From the NCBI GenBank assembly GCA_018819175.1, contig JAHJQQ010000052.1, positions 62,001 through 126,000 on the forward strand: DNA of 64,000 bases, read 5' to 3'. The translations under genes were made by a program, and so were the position numbers. Positions 14,477 to 21,845 of this stretch are shown here, piece after piece (within the stretch, counting starts at the first letter, position 1; the number at the start of each line of letters is the position of its first letter). This DNA comes from Gammaproteobacteria bacterium (GTDB lineage: Bacteria > Pseudomonadota > Gammaproteobacteria > Thiohalobacterales > Thiohalobacteraceae). The notes under the pieces are model-generated. The model was not told the DNA's origin, ran no database searches, and worked only from the letters and a program-made list of their open reading frames with translations.

Positions 14477-17125
14477 TCAGGCCGTTTCTGAAGTATTTAA
14501 CTGGGATTTAACCCAATCGACCACATTGATCAGCGCCGCATCGAGATTTTCCGGCTGCGTACCGCCCGCCTGGGCCATATCCGGCCGGCCGCCACCCCGT
14601 CCACCGACCTTCTCGGCCACGCAGTTGACCAGATCGCCGGCCTTGATACGTCCAACCTGATCTTTGGTGACACCGGCGATCAGGCTGACCTTGCCTTCGG
14701 CCACCGTCGCCAGCAGGATCGCCGCCGAGCCGAGCTTGTTTTTCAGCTGATCGACGGTGTCACGCAACGATTTGGGATCGACGCCATCGAGGCGCGCCAC
14801 CAACAATTTGAGCCCCGCGATATCCACCGCGGTACTCGCCAGATCGGAACCCTGGGCACTGGCCAGCTTGCCCTTGAGCTGTTCGAGTTCCTTTTCCAGT
14901 TTGCGACTGCGCTCTACCAGCTGACCGACCTTGGCCTCGACATCCTGCGCCGAACCCTTTACCAGTTGGGCAATGCTGTTGAGCGACTTCTCGGTCTCAC
15001 CGATATATTCCAGCGCGCGCTGACCGGTCACAGCCTCGATACGGCGCACGCCTGAAGCTACACCGCCCTCTGAAACAATCTTGAACAGACCAATGTCGCC
15101 GGCACGGCCGACGTGGGTACCGCCACACAGTTCGACGGAGAACTCACCCATCGACAGCACACGGACTTCGGCACCGTATTTCTCACCGAACAACGCCATG
15201 GCACCCGCCTGGACGGCATCGTCCATGTTCATAATGCGCGTTTCAACGGCATTATTGATGCGGATCTGTTCGTTGACCATCTGTTCGATGCGCGCTATCT
15301 GCTCAGGCGTAACCGCACCGGTATGCGCGAAGTCGAAACGCAGGCGTTCCGCATTCACCAGCGAGCCTTTCTGTTGCACATGCGTTCCCAGCACGCTGCG
15401 CAATGCCGCATGTAAAAGATGAGTCGCGGAATGATTGAGCATGGTTGCGCGACGCGAGGTCTCATCGACACGTGCCTCGACCGTGTCGCCGATCTTGAGA
15501 CTGCCGGAACTGAGCACACCCACGTGGACATGCACGCCCTGCTGCTTCTGGGTATCGCGCACATCGAAACGCGCATTGGCCGTTTCCAACACGCCACGGT
15601 CACCAGCCTGACCACCGGACTCACCATAGAACGGCGTGTGATCGAGGATCACCACACCCTCTTCACCCGCATTCAGTTGCTGCACGGCATCGCTGCCACG
15701 GAATAAAGCCGTCACGCTGCCTTTATCGATGAGTTTTTCGTAACCGGTGAAATCCGTGCAGCCCTCCACCTTGATGGCGCTGTTGTAATCGACACCGAAC
15801 TGGCTGGCGGCACGGGCACGTTCGCGTTGTGCTTCCATCTCGCGCTCGAAGCCTGCTAAATCCAACACCAACCCACGTTCGCGTGCGATGTCGGCGGTAA
15901 GATCCACGGGAAAACCAAAGGTGTCATACAGCTTGAACACCGTCGCACCGGGAATCTCTTTGCCCTTGAGCGCCGCGATATCGGCATCAAGGATCTTCAT
16001 GCCCTGATCGAGCGTCTCGGCGAAGCGTTCCTCTTCCTGCTTGAGCGCGCGTTCGACCTGTTCGCGCGCCGCGAGCAATTCGGGATAAGCCGCGCCCATC
16101 TGCTCACACAACGGCCCGACCAGTTTATAGAAGAAGACATCCTTGATACCGAGGCGATAACCGTGGCGCACCGCGCGGCGCACGATGCGGCGCAGCACAT
16201 AGCCGCGACCTTCGTTGCTTGGCAGCACGCCATCAACAACGAGGAAGGCACAGGAACGGATATGGTCAGCGATGACGCGCAAGGAACTGTTGTTGGGATC
16301 TTGCAGACCGGCGAGATCGGCCGCGGCGCGAATCAGATTACGGAACAGATCGATGTCGTAGTTGCTGTGCACATGCTGCAGCACGGCTACCAGACGCTCC
16401 AGACCCATGCCGGTATCGACCGAGGGTTTGGGCAGCGGCGCCATGGCACCGCTGGCATCGCGGTTGTACTGCATGAACACCAGATTCCAGATCTCGATAT
16501 AACGATCGCCGTCTTCCTCGGGTGAACCCGGCGGACCACCGGCGATCTGCGGACCATGATCGTAAAAGATTTCAGTGCAGGGGCCGCAGGGGCCGGTATC
16601 GCCCATGGACCAGAAGTTATCGCTCTCGTTGGGTTTACCACCGGGCTTGTCGCCAATGCGGGTCAGGCGCGCGGGATCGACACCAATCTCCTTGATCCAG
16701 ATATCGGCGGCCTCGTCGTCATCCTGGTAAACCGTGATCCAGAGTTTATCCGCCGGCAGCTGCAGGGTCTGGGTCAGATATTCCCAAGCGTAGTGGATGG
16801 CCTCGCGCTTGAAGTAATCACCGAAACTGAAATTGCCCAGCATTTCGAAAAAGGTGTGATGACGCGCGGTATAACCCACGTTTTCCAGATCATTGTGCTT
16901 GCCACCGGCACGCACGCAGCGCTGACTGCTGACCGCGCGGGTATAGGGTCGCGCATCCTGGCCCAGGAAGACATCCTTGAATTGCACCATGCCCGCGTTG
17001 GTGAACAGCAGCGTCGGGTCGTTACCCGGCACCAGTGAACTGGAAGGTACCAGGGCATGGTCTTTCTGCTGGAAAAAATCGAGAAAGCTCTGGCGGATTT
17101 CGGCGCTGGTCATTTTGATCGACAT
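14477..17125 (-). CDS. alaS: Alanyl-tRNA synthetase
   Basis: The 882-residue enzyme charges tRNA-Ala. It opens MSIKMTSAEIRQSFLDFF like E. coli AlaS, then has the class II motif region SSSLVPGNDPTLLFTNAGM. The editing domain shows the zinc-site HSATHLLHAAL and CGGTHVGRAGD, and a C-terminal coiled coil/oligomerisation domain with a DHHA1-like end (GGRGGGRPDMAQAGG) follows. ATG 17125 gives the best match to the family N-terminus; ATG 17113 is possible. It is the upstream gene of an alaS-lysC-csrA-tRNA run. Confidence 0.97.
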   Translation of the reverse strand: MSIKMTSAEIRQSFLDFFQQKDHALVPSSSLVPGNDPTLLFTNAGMVQFKDVFLGQDARPYTRAVSSQRCVRAGGKHNDLENVGYTARHHTFFEMLGNFSFGDYFKREAIHYAWEYLTQTLQLPADKLWITVYQDDDEAADIWIKEIGVDPARLTRIGDKPGGKPNESDNFWSMGDTGPCGPCTEIFYDHGPQIAGGPPGSPEEDGDRYIEIWNLVFMQYNRDASGAMAPLPKPSVDTGMGLERLVAVLQHVHSNYDIDLFRNLIRAAADLAGLQDPNNSSLRVIADHIRSCAFLVVDGVLPSNEGRGYVLRRIVRRAVRHGYRLGIKDVFFYKLVGPLCEQMGAAYPELLAAREQVERALKQEEERFAETLDQGMKILDADIAALKGKEIPGATVFKLYDTFGFPVDLTADIARERGLVLDLAGFEREMEAQRERARAASQFGVDYNSAIKVEGCTDFTGYEKLIDKGSVTALFRGSDAVQQLNAGEEGVVILDHTPFYGESGGQAGDRGVLETANARFDVRDTQKQQGVHVHVGVLSSGSLKIGDTVEARVDETSRRATMLNHSATHLLHAALRSVLGTHVQQKGSLVNAERLRFDFAHTGAVTPEQIARIEQMVNEQIRINNAVETRIMNMDDAVQAGAMALFGEKYGAEVRVLSMGEFSVELCGGTHVGRAGDIGLFKIVSEGGVASGVRRIEAVTGQRALEYIGETEKSLNSIAQLVKGSAQDVEAKVGQLVERSRKLEKELEQLKGKLASAQGSDLASTAVDIAGLKLLVARLDGVDPKSLRDTVDQLKNKLGSAAILLATVAEGKVSLIAGVTKDQVGRIKAGDLVNCVAEKVGGRGGGRPDMAQAGGTQPENLDAALINVVDWVKSQLNTSETA

Positions 17126-17281
17126 AGTGGGCGGCGTCGCTGCTAAATAGTTCAATGGGCGTCATAGGTTAAGACCCGCAAGCTTAACTCAACAAGATCC
17201 CCGCGTCATGCGGTTGGCGGGTCATATTCAGGGTTTTCATGTGTGATACAAGGGGAACATATTGCAACGTGAAGCCAATGC

Positions 17282-17586
17282 AGGTGTGCGCACAAATCAT
17301 AACAAAGAATACTCCCCTCCCCTCTTAGATGGGGGAGGGCCAGGGAGAGGGTGATTCTCTATCTCAAAACCCCCTCACCCTGGCCCTCTCCCGCGAGGGG
17401 AGAGGGAATACCGGATTCAGCTGTTGCTATGACCGTAGGGCGTATTAGGCCTTGGCCGTAATATGCCGGATGTTTTGCGGTGGGGGAGTAAAACATCCGG
17501 CGCAATACGCTCCGCTATTGCACCCTACAAGATAGGACCAGGCTTTTATTCGTCTCCCCGCGCACCCAGCCGCCCGAACAGCGCAT
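17282..17586. repeat. Tandem duplication, copy A (with recX 3'-end remnant)
   Basis: This ~305-bp unit is repeated immediately after itself. It contains a CCCTCTCCC-type palindrome, GACCGTAGGGCGTATTAGGC and, at its end, CGCGCACCCAGCCGCCCGAA, which is the recX C-terminus coding sequence. Copy A therefore has a vestigial recX tail with its own stop. Confidence 0.8.
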
Positions 17587-17887
17587 AGGTGTGCGCACAA
17601 ATCATAACAAAGAATAATCCCCTCCCCCTTAGATGGGGGAGGGCCAGGGAGAGGGTGATTCTCTATCTAAAAACCCCCTCACCCTGACCCTCTCCCGCGA
17701 GGAGAGAGGGAATACCGGATTCAGCTGTTGCTATGACCGTAGGGCGTATTAGGCCTTGGCCGTAATACGCCGGATGTTTTCGGTGGAGGGAGTAAAACAT
17801 GCGGCGCAATACGCTTTGCTATTGCGCCCTACGGGATGAGGCCCGGTTTATTCGTTATCCCGCGCACCCAGCCGCCCGAACAGCGCA
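17587..17887. repeat. Tandem duplication, copy B (overlaps recX end)
   Basis: This is the second unit of the duplication. It differs from copy A by scattered substitutions and small indels (offset 302-305 bp). Its right end is the live recX 3' end. Both units contain the motif TGTGCGCACAAATCATAACA at their start. Confidence 0.8.
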
Positions 17888-18354
17888 TAGATATCCCCCG
17901 TGGAAAAACCGCGCTGTTGCAGGAAACGCATCTGCCGAGCGCGTTCGCGGTAATCCTCGGGGAGGTGACCGGCGAATTTCCGGCCCCAGATAGCGTCGAT
18001 ACTGGGCGTGTCCGCGTCTGACTGATCTGCAAACGTCTGCTCGATCAACTCTGGCGTGATGCCCCGTTCGCGGAGTTCGGCACGGATACGTTGTGGGCCG
18101 TAACCACGCCCACAGCGCATGCGCACATAGGCCGCGGCAAAACGTTCGTCGGACTGTAACTTTTGCGCCGCAAGCCGATCGAGCAATTGCTCCACATCAT
18201 CAGCGCCAAAGTCGCGCATCGTCAGCTTGTGTTGCAGTTCGGCCCGACTGTGCTCGCGCCGCGCCAGCAGGCCGACCGCGATCCGCTCCAATGACTGCGG
18301 ATCGGGGGCCTGCGCCTCGCCCTCAGGCCTCTTCCAGCTCTTCTTCGGGTTCAT
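17848..18354 (-). CDS. recX: Regulatory protein RecX
   Basis: A 168-residue RecX, which binds RecA filaments and limits their extension. Three-helix repeats are visible in LLARREHSRAELQHKL, LDRLAAQKLQSDERFAAAYV and the C-terminal MRFLQQRGFSTGDIYALFGR. The start ATG 18354 overlaps the recA stop (18323) by 32 bases, so the two genes are translationally coupled and share the recA promoter. A TTG start at 18366 is less likely. The 3' end has been tandemly duplicated downstream. Confidence 0.93.
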   Translation of the reverse strand: MNPKKSWKRPEGEAQAPDPQSLERIAVGLLARREHSRAELQHKLTMRDFGADDVEQLLDRLAAQKLQSDERFAAAYVRMRCGRGYGPQRIRAELRERGITPELIEQTFADQSDADTPSIDAIWGRKFAGHLPEDYRERARQMRFLQQRGFSTGDIYALFGRLGARDNE

Positions 18355-19363
18355 CAGTGCCTGCAACCGCCGGCTGCATCAGCAGCTCGGTGCGGATACG
18401 TCCTTCGATATCTTTGGCAATGGCCGGGTTGTCTTTGAGGAACTGACGCGCATTGTCTTTGCCCTGACCGATACGGTCACCGTTATAGCTGTACCAGGCA
18501 CCGGCCTTGTCAACGATGTTGGCCTTCACGCCGAGATCGATAATCTCACCGTTACGCGAGATACCCTCACCGTAGAGGATTTCAAACTCAGCCTGTTTGA
18601 ACGGCGGCGCGACTTTGTTTTTGACAACCTTCACGCGCGTCTCGTTGCCGATGATCTCATCACCCTTCTTGATGGCGCCGATACGGCGGATATCGATACG
18701 CACCGAGGCATAGAACTTGAGCGCATTACCGCCGGTGGTGGTCTCGGGGCTACCGAACATGACACCAATCTTCATACGGATCTGGTTGATGAAAATCACC
18801 AGCGTATTGGAACGCTTGATGTTGGCGGTCAGTTTACGCAGCGCCTGCGACATCAGGCGCGCATGCAAACCCATATGCGAGTCGCCCATTTCGCCTTCGA
18901 TTTCGGCCTTCGGCGTCAGCGCGGCGACCGAGTCGACGACGACGACATCGACCGCACTGGAGCGCACCAGCATGTCAGCGATTTCCAGGGCCTGCTCGCC
19001 GGTGTCGGGCTGCGATACCAGCAGTTCATCCACGTTCACACCCAGCTTGGCGGCATAGGCCGGGTCGAGCGCGTGTTCGGCATCGATGAAGGCCGCTGTA
19101 CCACCCAGCTTCTGCGCCTCGGCGATGACCTGCAGGGTCAGGGTGGTCTTGCCGGACGATTCCGGTCCGTAGATCTCGACAACACGGCCGCGCGGCAAAC
19201 CGCCGATGCCCAGCGCCAAGTCCAGGCTTAATGAACCGGTGGAGATCACATCAATGTCGCGTACCGTACCGGCATCGCCCATGCGCATCACGGCGCCCTT
19301 GCCGAACTGCTTTTCGATCTGACTTAATGCCGCGCCCAAGGCCTTACGCTTGTTGTCTTCCAT
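18323..19363 (-). CDS. recA: Recombinase RecA
   Basis: The 346-residue RecA has Walker A GPESSGKTT (about residues 66-74), the VVVDSVAAL Walker B strand, the L1 loop and the L2 loop GVMFGSPETTTGGNALKFYA. The acidic tail ends EPEEELEEA. RecA drives homologous recombination and LexA cleavage. Transcription most likely starts at the LexA-controlled promoter about 230 bp upstream (19591-19626). recX overlaps its end. Confidence 0.98.
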   Translation of the reverse strand: MEDNKRKALGAALSQIEKQFGKGAVMRMGDAGTVRDIDVISTGSLSLDLALGIGGLPRGRVVEIYGPESSGKTTLTLQVIAEAQKLGGTAAFIDAEHALDPAYAAKLGVNVDELLVSQPDTGEQALEIADMLVRSSAVDVVVVDSVAALTPKAEIEGEMGDSHMGLHARLMSQALRKLTANIKRSNTLVIFINQIRMKIGVMFGSPETTTGGNALKFYASVRIDIRRIGAIKKGDEIIGNETRVKVVKNKVAPPFKQAEFEILYGEGISRNGEIIDLGVKANIVDKAGAWYSYNGDRIGQGKDNARQFLKDNPAIAKDIEGRIRTELLMQPAVAGTDEPEEELEEA

Positions 19364-19590
19364 TGTCCTGTCTCCCCTGCTGGGTTGGATCTGTCCGCGG
19401 CCTCCCTGGCCGACGGACGCTGAATTTCGGAGCGGTGGCGATTATCCCATGAGCCCCGAGGGAACCACACTGGGCAACCCGGAAAATTCATCGCGCCTCG
19501 GGACGGTGGACCCCTGAACTCAGAGGAAACAATGAGTTGAGAGCGTCACCGGGCGCATCCTGAATCGTCCTGGAGATGCCGCAGCGGGTA

Positions 19591-19626
19591 CTGTGGATTT
19601 ATACAGTACCCGCCAACGGACTGCAA
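19591..19626 (-). promoter_or_regulatory. recA promoter with LexA (SOS) box
   Basis: On the minus strand TTGCAG (19626-19621), a 17-bp spacer and TATAAA (19603-19598) form a good sigma-70 promoter. The -10 is embedded in CTGTATAAATCCACAG (19606-19591), a perfect CTGT-N8-ACAG LexA site flanked by TA...TA. LexA bound here would block recA/recX transcription until DNA damage. The distance to the recA ATG leaves a leader of roughly 225 nt, longer than usual. Confidence 0.88.
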
Positions 19627-19690
19627 GAGGTCTGATAAAAATGTCCGGGCATGTTTCAGTGGTCATTGAAACTGGTAGGAGCGGCCTGGA

Positions 19691-20221
19691 TCAATCCTGC
19701 AATGGCCAACGACCCATCACGCGGTATTCAACGCCGCGCTCGCCCGACACCGACTCCACCAGACAGAACTCCTGTGCCGGCCAGACGATGGCGGGGATCT
19801 GGATGTGCTCCGGTGGCCGCAGTGCCTTGCGTGCCAGAGTGATGTGCGGCTGAAAGTGCCGCTGCTCGGGTTGATAGCCACAGGCGGCCAGTGTCTGATT
19901 CAGCTCTGCCACTAACATCTTCAGCGCATCCGGCACATCACTGGGGCCGGCCCAGAAAATCCGCGGCCGCGCCCAGTGGCCCAAGCGATCGATGCTCAAC
20001 TCAAAAGGCGGCGCCGACACCGCACTTGCCGCCACCTCTAGACAGGCTCGTTGTTCGGGAGATTGATTGCCGAGAAAGGCCAGGGTGATATGCAGGTTGG
20101 CGGCGGCAACGGCATGGCCATTGCGGCGTATATGCGTATGAATAAGGGTAGCCAGTGCCGCCCGCGTTTCATCATCCGGCCAGAGCGCAAAGAATAAGCG
20201 TTGGCTAGCCGCCGCAGACAT
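19691..20221 (-). CDS. thpR: RNA 2',3'-cyclic phosphodiesterase
   Basis: A 176-residue 2H-phosphoesterase of the LigT/ThpR type. Both catalytic HxT motifs are present, NLHITLAFLG near residue 45 and FQPHITLARK near residue 130. The family opens 2',3'-cyclic phosphates on RNA; the E. coli enzyme also joins tRNA halves in vitro. ATG 20221 overlaps the pncC stop by 17 bases, so the two are probably cotranslated. The upstream frame to 20242 is not part of the family. Confidence 0.92.
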   Translation of the reverse strand: MSAAASQRLFFALWPDDETRAALATLIHTHIRRNGHAVAAANLHITLAFLGNQSPEQRACLEVAASAVSAPPFELSIDRLGHWARPRIFWAGPSDVPDALKMLVAELNQTLAACGYQPEQRHFQPHITLARKALRPPEHIQIPAIVWPAQEFCLVESVSGERGVEYRVMGRWPLQD

Positions 20222-20705
20222 CCAGCAGCCCCCGCAGGGCATGAGCTACGGCCTGACGGCGCACCGCCTCGCGGTCGCCGCTGAAGATCTGCTGCTCGGT
20301 GCGCACCGCAGCATCGCGCACTGCCCAGGCAAACCAGACCAGTCCGACCGGCTTGGTGTCACTGCCACCGCCCGGTCCGGCGATACCGCTGATCGCGCAG
20401 CTCAGTTGCGCATTACTCTGTGCCAACGCCCCATGCGCCATTGCAGCAACCGTTGCGGCGCTCACCGCGCCGTCGTTCTCCAGCGTCTCTGCGGGAACGT
20501 TCAGTAATGCCTGTTTGGATGCGTTGGTATAAGTGACAAAACCGCGATCGAACCATTGCGAGCTACCGGCGATGTCGGTGATCACTTTCGCGACCCAGCC
20601 ACCGGTACAGGATTCGGCCAGCGTCAGATGTTGATGCGTTGCGAGCAAACAGGCACCCAGGCGCGTCGCCAGTTCGGCCAGTTCCGCATCAGTGCTATGA
20701 CTCAT
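20205..20705 (-). CDS. pncC: Nicotinamide-nucleotide amidohydrolase (CinA C-terminal type)
   Basis: The 166-residue protein is the stand-alone CinA C-terminal domain, which deamidates NMN to NaMN in pyridine nucleotide recycling. Signature segments are LTLAESCTGGWVA, FDRGFVTYTNASK and CAISGIAGPGGGSDTKPVGLVWFA. It lies between mutS and recA, as in many Pseudomonadota, though a PilZ gene and a toxin-antitoxin pair now separate it from mutS. Cytoplasmic. Confidence 0.94.
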   Translation of the reverse strand: MSHSTDAELAELATRLGACLLATHQHLTLAESCTGGWVAKVITDIAGSSQWFDRGFVTYTNASKQALLNVPAETLENDGAVSAATVAAMAHGALAQSNAQLSCAISGIAGPGGGSDTKPVGLVWFAWAVRDAAVRTEQQIFSGDREAVRRQAVAHALRGLLDVCGG

Positions 20706-20717
20706 TAAGTTGATGAC

Positions 20718-21020
20718 TTAAGACTTGAACTCACGAATAGCCGTGCCGACCCGGAACCGCTCACCCAGATCATCGGCCTCGACCCGCACCACTTCCACCA
20801 CCGCATGCAACGGCGGCACCACGGACATCTCCGGTTCTATGCGCACTTCCAGTAGCGCACCTTCAGCAAGAGATCGTCCGACTTCCAAACCCAAGCCCTT
20901 GCCACTGAGATCCTTGGCCTGTCCGGTAAAACGCTTGCCCGACGCAAGCTCGATACAATTCACCGGGTACTCCAACAGCATGCGGATGAAATCCCGCTTT
21001 TCTTCGTAGTCGTGTAGCAT
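20718..21020 (-). CDS. PilZ domain protein
   Basis: A 100-residue single PilZ domain. It begins MLHDYEEKRDFIRMLLEYPV with an RxxxR-like motif near the start, followed by a (D/N)-S-x-G-like GQAKDLSGKGLGLEV, the typical c-di-GMP-binding pair. Such proteins act as c-di-GMP receptors or small adaptors. ATG 21020 is preferred over the upstream start at 21059 because the family core begins there. It is on the pncC strand, 12 bp upstream of it. The c-di-GMP enzymes encoded elsewhere in the window are possible upstream partners. Confidence 0.85.
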   Translation of the reverse strand: MLHDYEEKRDFIRMLLEYPVNCIELASGKRFTGQAKDLSGKGLGLEVGRSLAEGALLEVRIEPEMSVVPPLHAVVEVVRVEADDLGERFRVGTAIREFKS

Positions 21021-21101
21021 CGCAACCCCCCCCCTGAAACCTAAGGTCCTTGTTATCAAAGGACAGGGGGTAACGCAAGCAGATAAACCTCCCTAAGGCA
21101 A

Positions 21102-21130
21102 TTGACATATTACGGACCCCGTAATAGCCT
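21102..21130 (+). promoter_or_regulatory. higBA promoter and palindromic operator
   Basis: TTGACA at 21102-21107 is a consensus -35. It is followed directly by TATTACGG-ACC-CCGTAATA (21108-21126), a perfect 8-bp inverted repeat. A -10 could lie at the end of the palindrome (about 21125-21130), only weakly matching. The position just before higB suggests autorepression by the HigA/HigB complex. Confidence 0.7.
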
Positions 21131-21136
21131 AACTCC

Positions 21137-21415
21137 ATGATTCAGTCTTTTCGTTGCAAGGACACGGAAGCCTTGTTCAACGACGTCGACGTCCCACGGT
21201 TTCGGAATATCGAACGGGTCGCGCGCCGTAAGCTGCTCTTTTTGCACCAGGCAATGAAATTGGACGACCTCCGGTCACCGCCTGGCAACCGCCTTGAAGC
21301 CCTCAAAGGCAATCGCAGGGGCCAACACAGCATCCGCATAAATGATCAGTGGCGCATCTGTTTTATCTGGGAAAATGCTGAACCTTCTGGCGTGGAAATC
21401 GTCGACTATCACTAG
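21137..21415 (+). CDS. higB: HigB-family toxin (RelE superfamily)
   Basis: A 92-residue mRNA interferase-like toxin of the HigB/plasmid-killer family. It starts MIQSFRCKDTEALFNDVDVP and contains LRSPPGNRLEALKGNRRGQH and SIRINDQWRICFIWE, the conserved strands that carry the basic and catalytic residues. The toxin gene precedes the antitoxin gene, the order usual for higBA. The next ATG is 10 bp after its stop. Ribosome-dependent mRNA cleavage is known of the family, inferred here. Confidence 0.93.
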   Translation: MIQSFRCKDTEALFNDVDVPRFRNIERVARRKLLFLHQAMKLDDLRSPPGNRLEALKGNRRGQHSIRINDQWRICFIWENAEPSGVEIVDYH

Positions 21416-21425
21416 AGATCGCGTT

Positions 21426-21722
21426 ATGCCCAAACTACTCGAACCCATTCATCCCGGCGAAATACTGCGTGAGGAATACCTTACCCCGCTGGAAATCAGC
21501 ATTAATCGACTTGCACGGGAAATCGGCGTACCGCCGGGGCGTATCAGCGAGATCGTAAATGGCAAACGCGGTATCACCGCCGACACGGCGCTGCGTCTGG
21601 GACGCTACTTCAAAGTATCGCCGGAACTCTGGATGGGCCTGCAAACCGAATATGATCTGCGCGTGGCTCGGCGCACAGTGGGCAAGGAAATCGAGAAGCT
21701 GGTGCGGCCGCATGCTGCGTAG
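21426..21722 (+). CDS. higA: HigA-family antitoxin
   Basis: A 98-residue XRE-type helix-turn-helix antitoxin. It begins MPKLLEPIHPGEILREEYLT, the family signature, and the HTH lies in INRLAREIGVPPGRISEIVNGK. The C-terminus AHAA follows a helix with WMGLQTEYDL, typical of HigA. ATG 21426 is chosen, not the start at 21342, which would run inside higB. HigA should neutralise HigB and bind the palindrome at 21108-21126. Confidence 0.94.
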   Translation: MPKLLEPIHPGEILREEYLTPLEISINRLAREIGVPPGRISEIVNGKRGITADTALRLGRYFKVSPELWMGLQTEYDLRVARRTVGKEIEKLVRPHAA

Positions 21723-21845
21723 ATATCAATCAACGTTAGGTTGGAAGTGATTGTACAAGCCCGAATGAATGCCTGATTGCCCCACCCTCCTACCCCCGAC
21801 ATCAAGAGTAGGCACCCCGCCGCGCTTTGGGTAAACTCCCGCCCG

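Noticed and set aside
18227..19231. 334-codon plus-strand frame across recA/recX
   Set aside because: Antisense shadow of recA; no independent motif.
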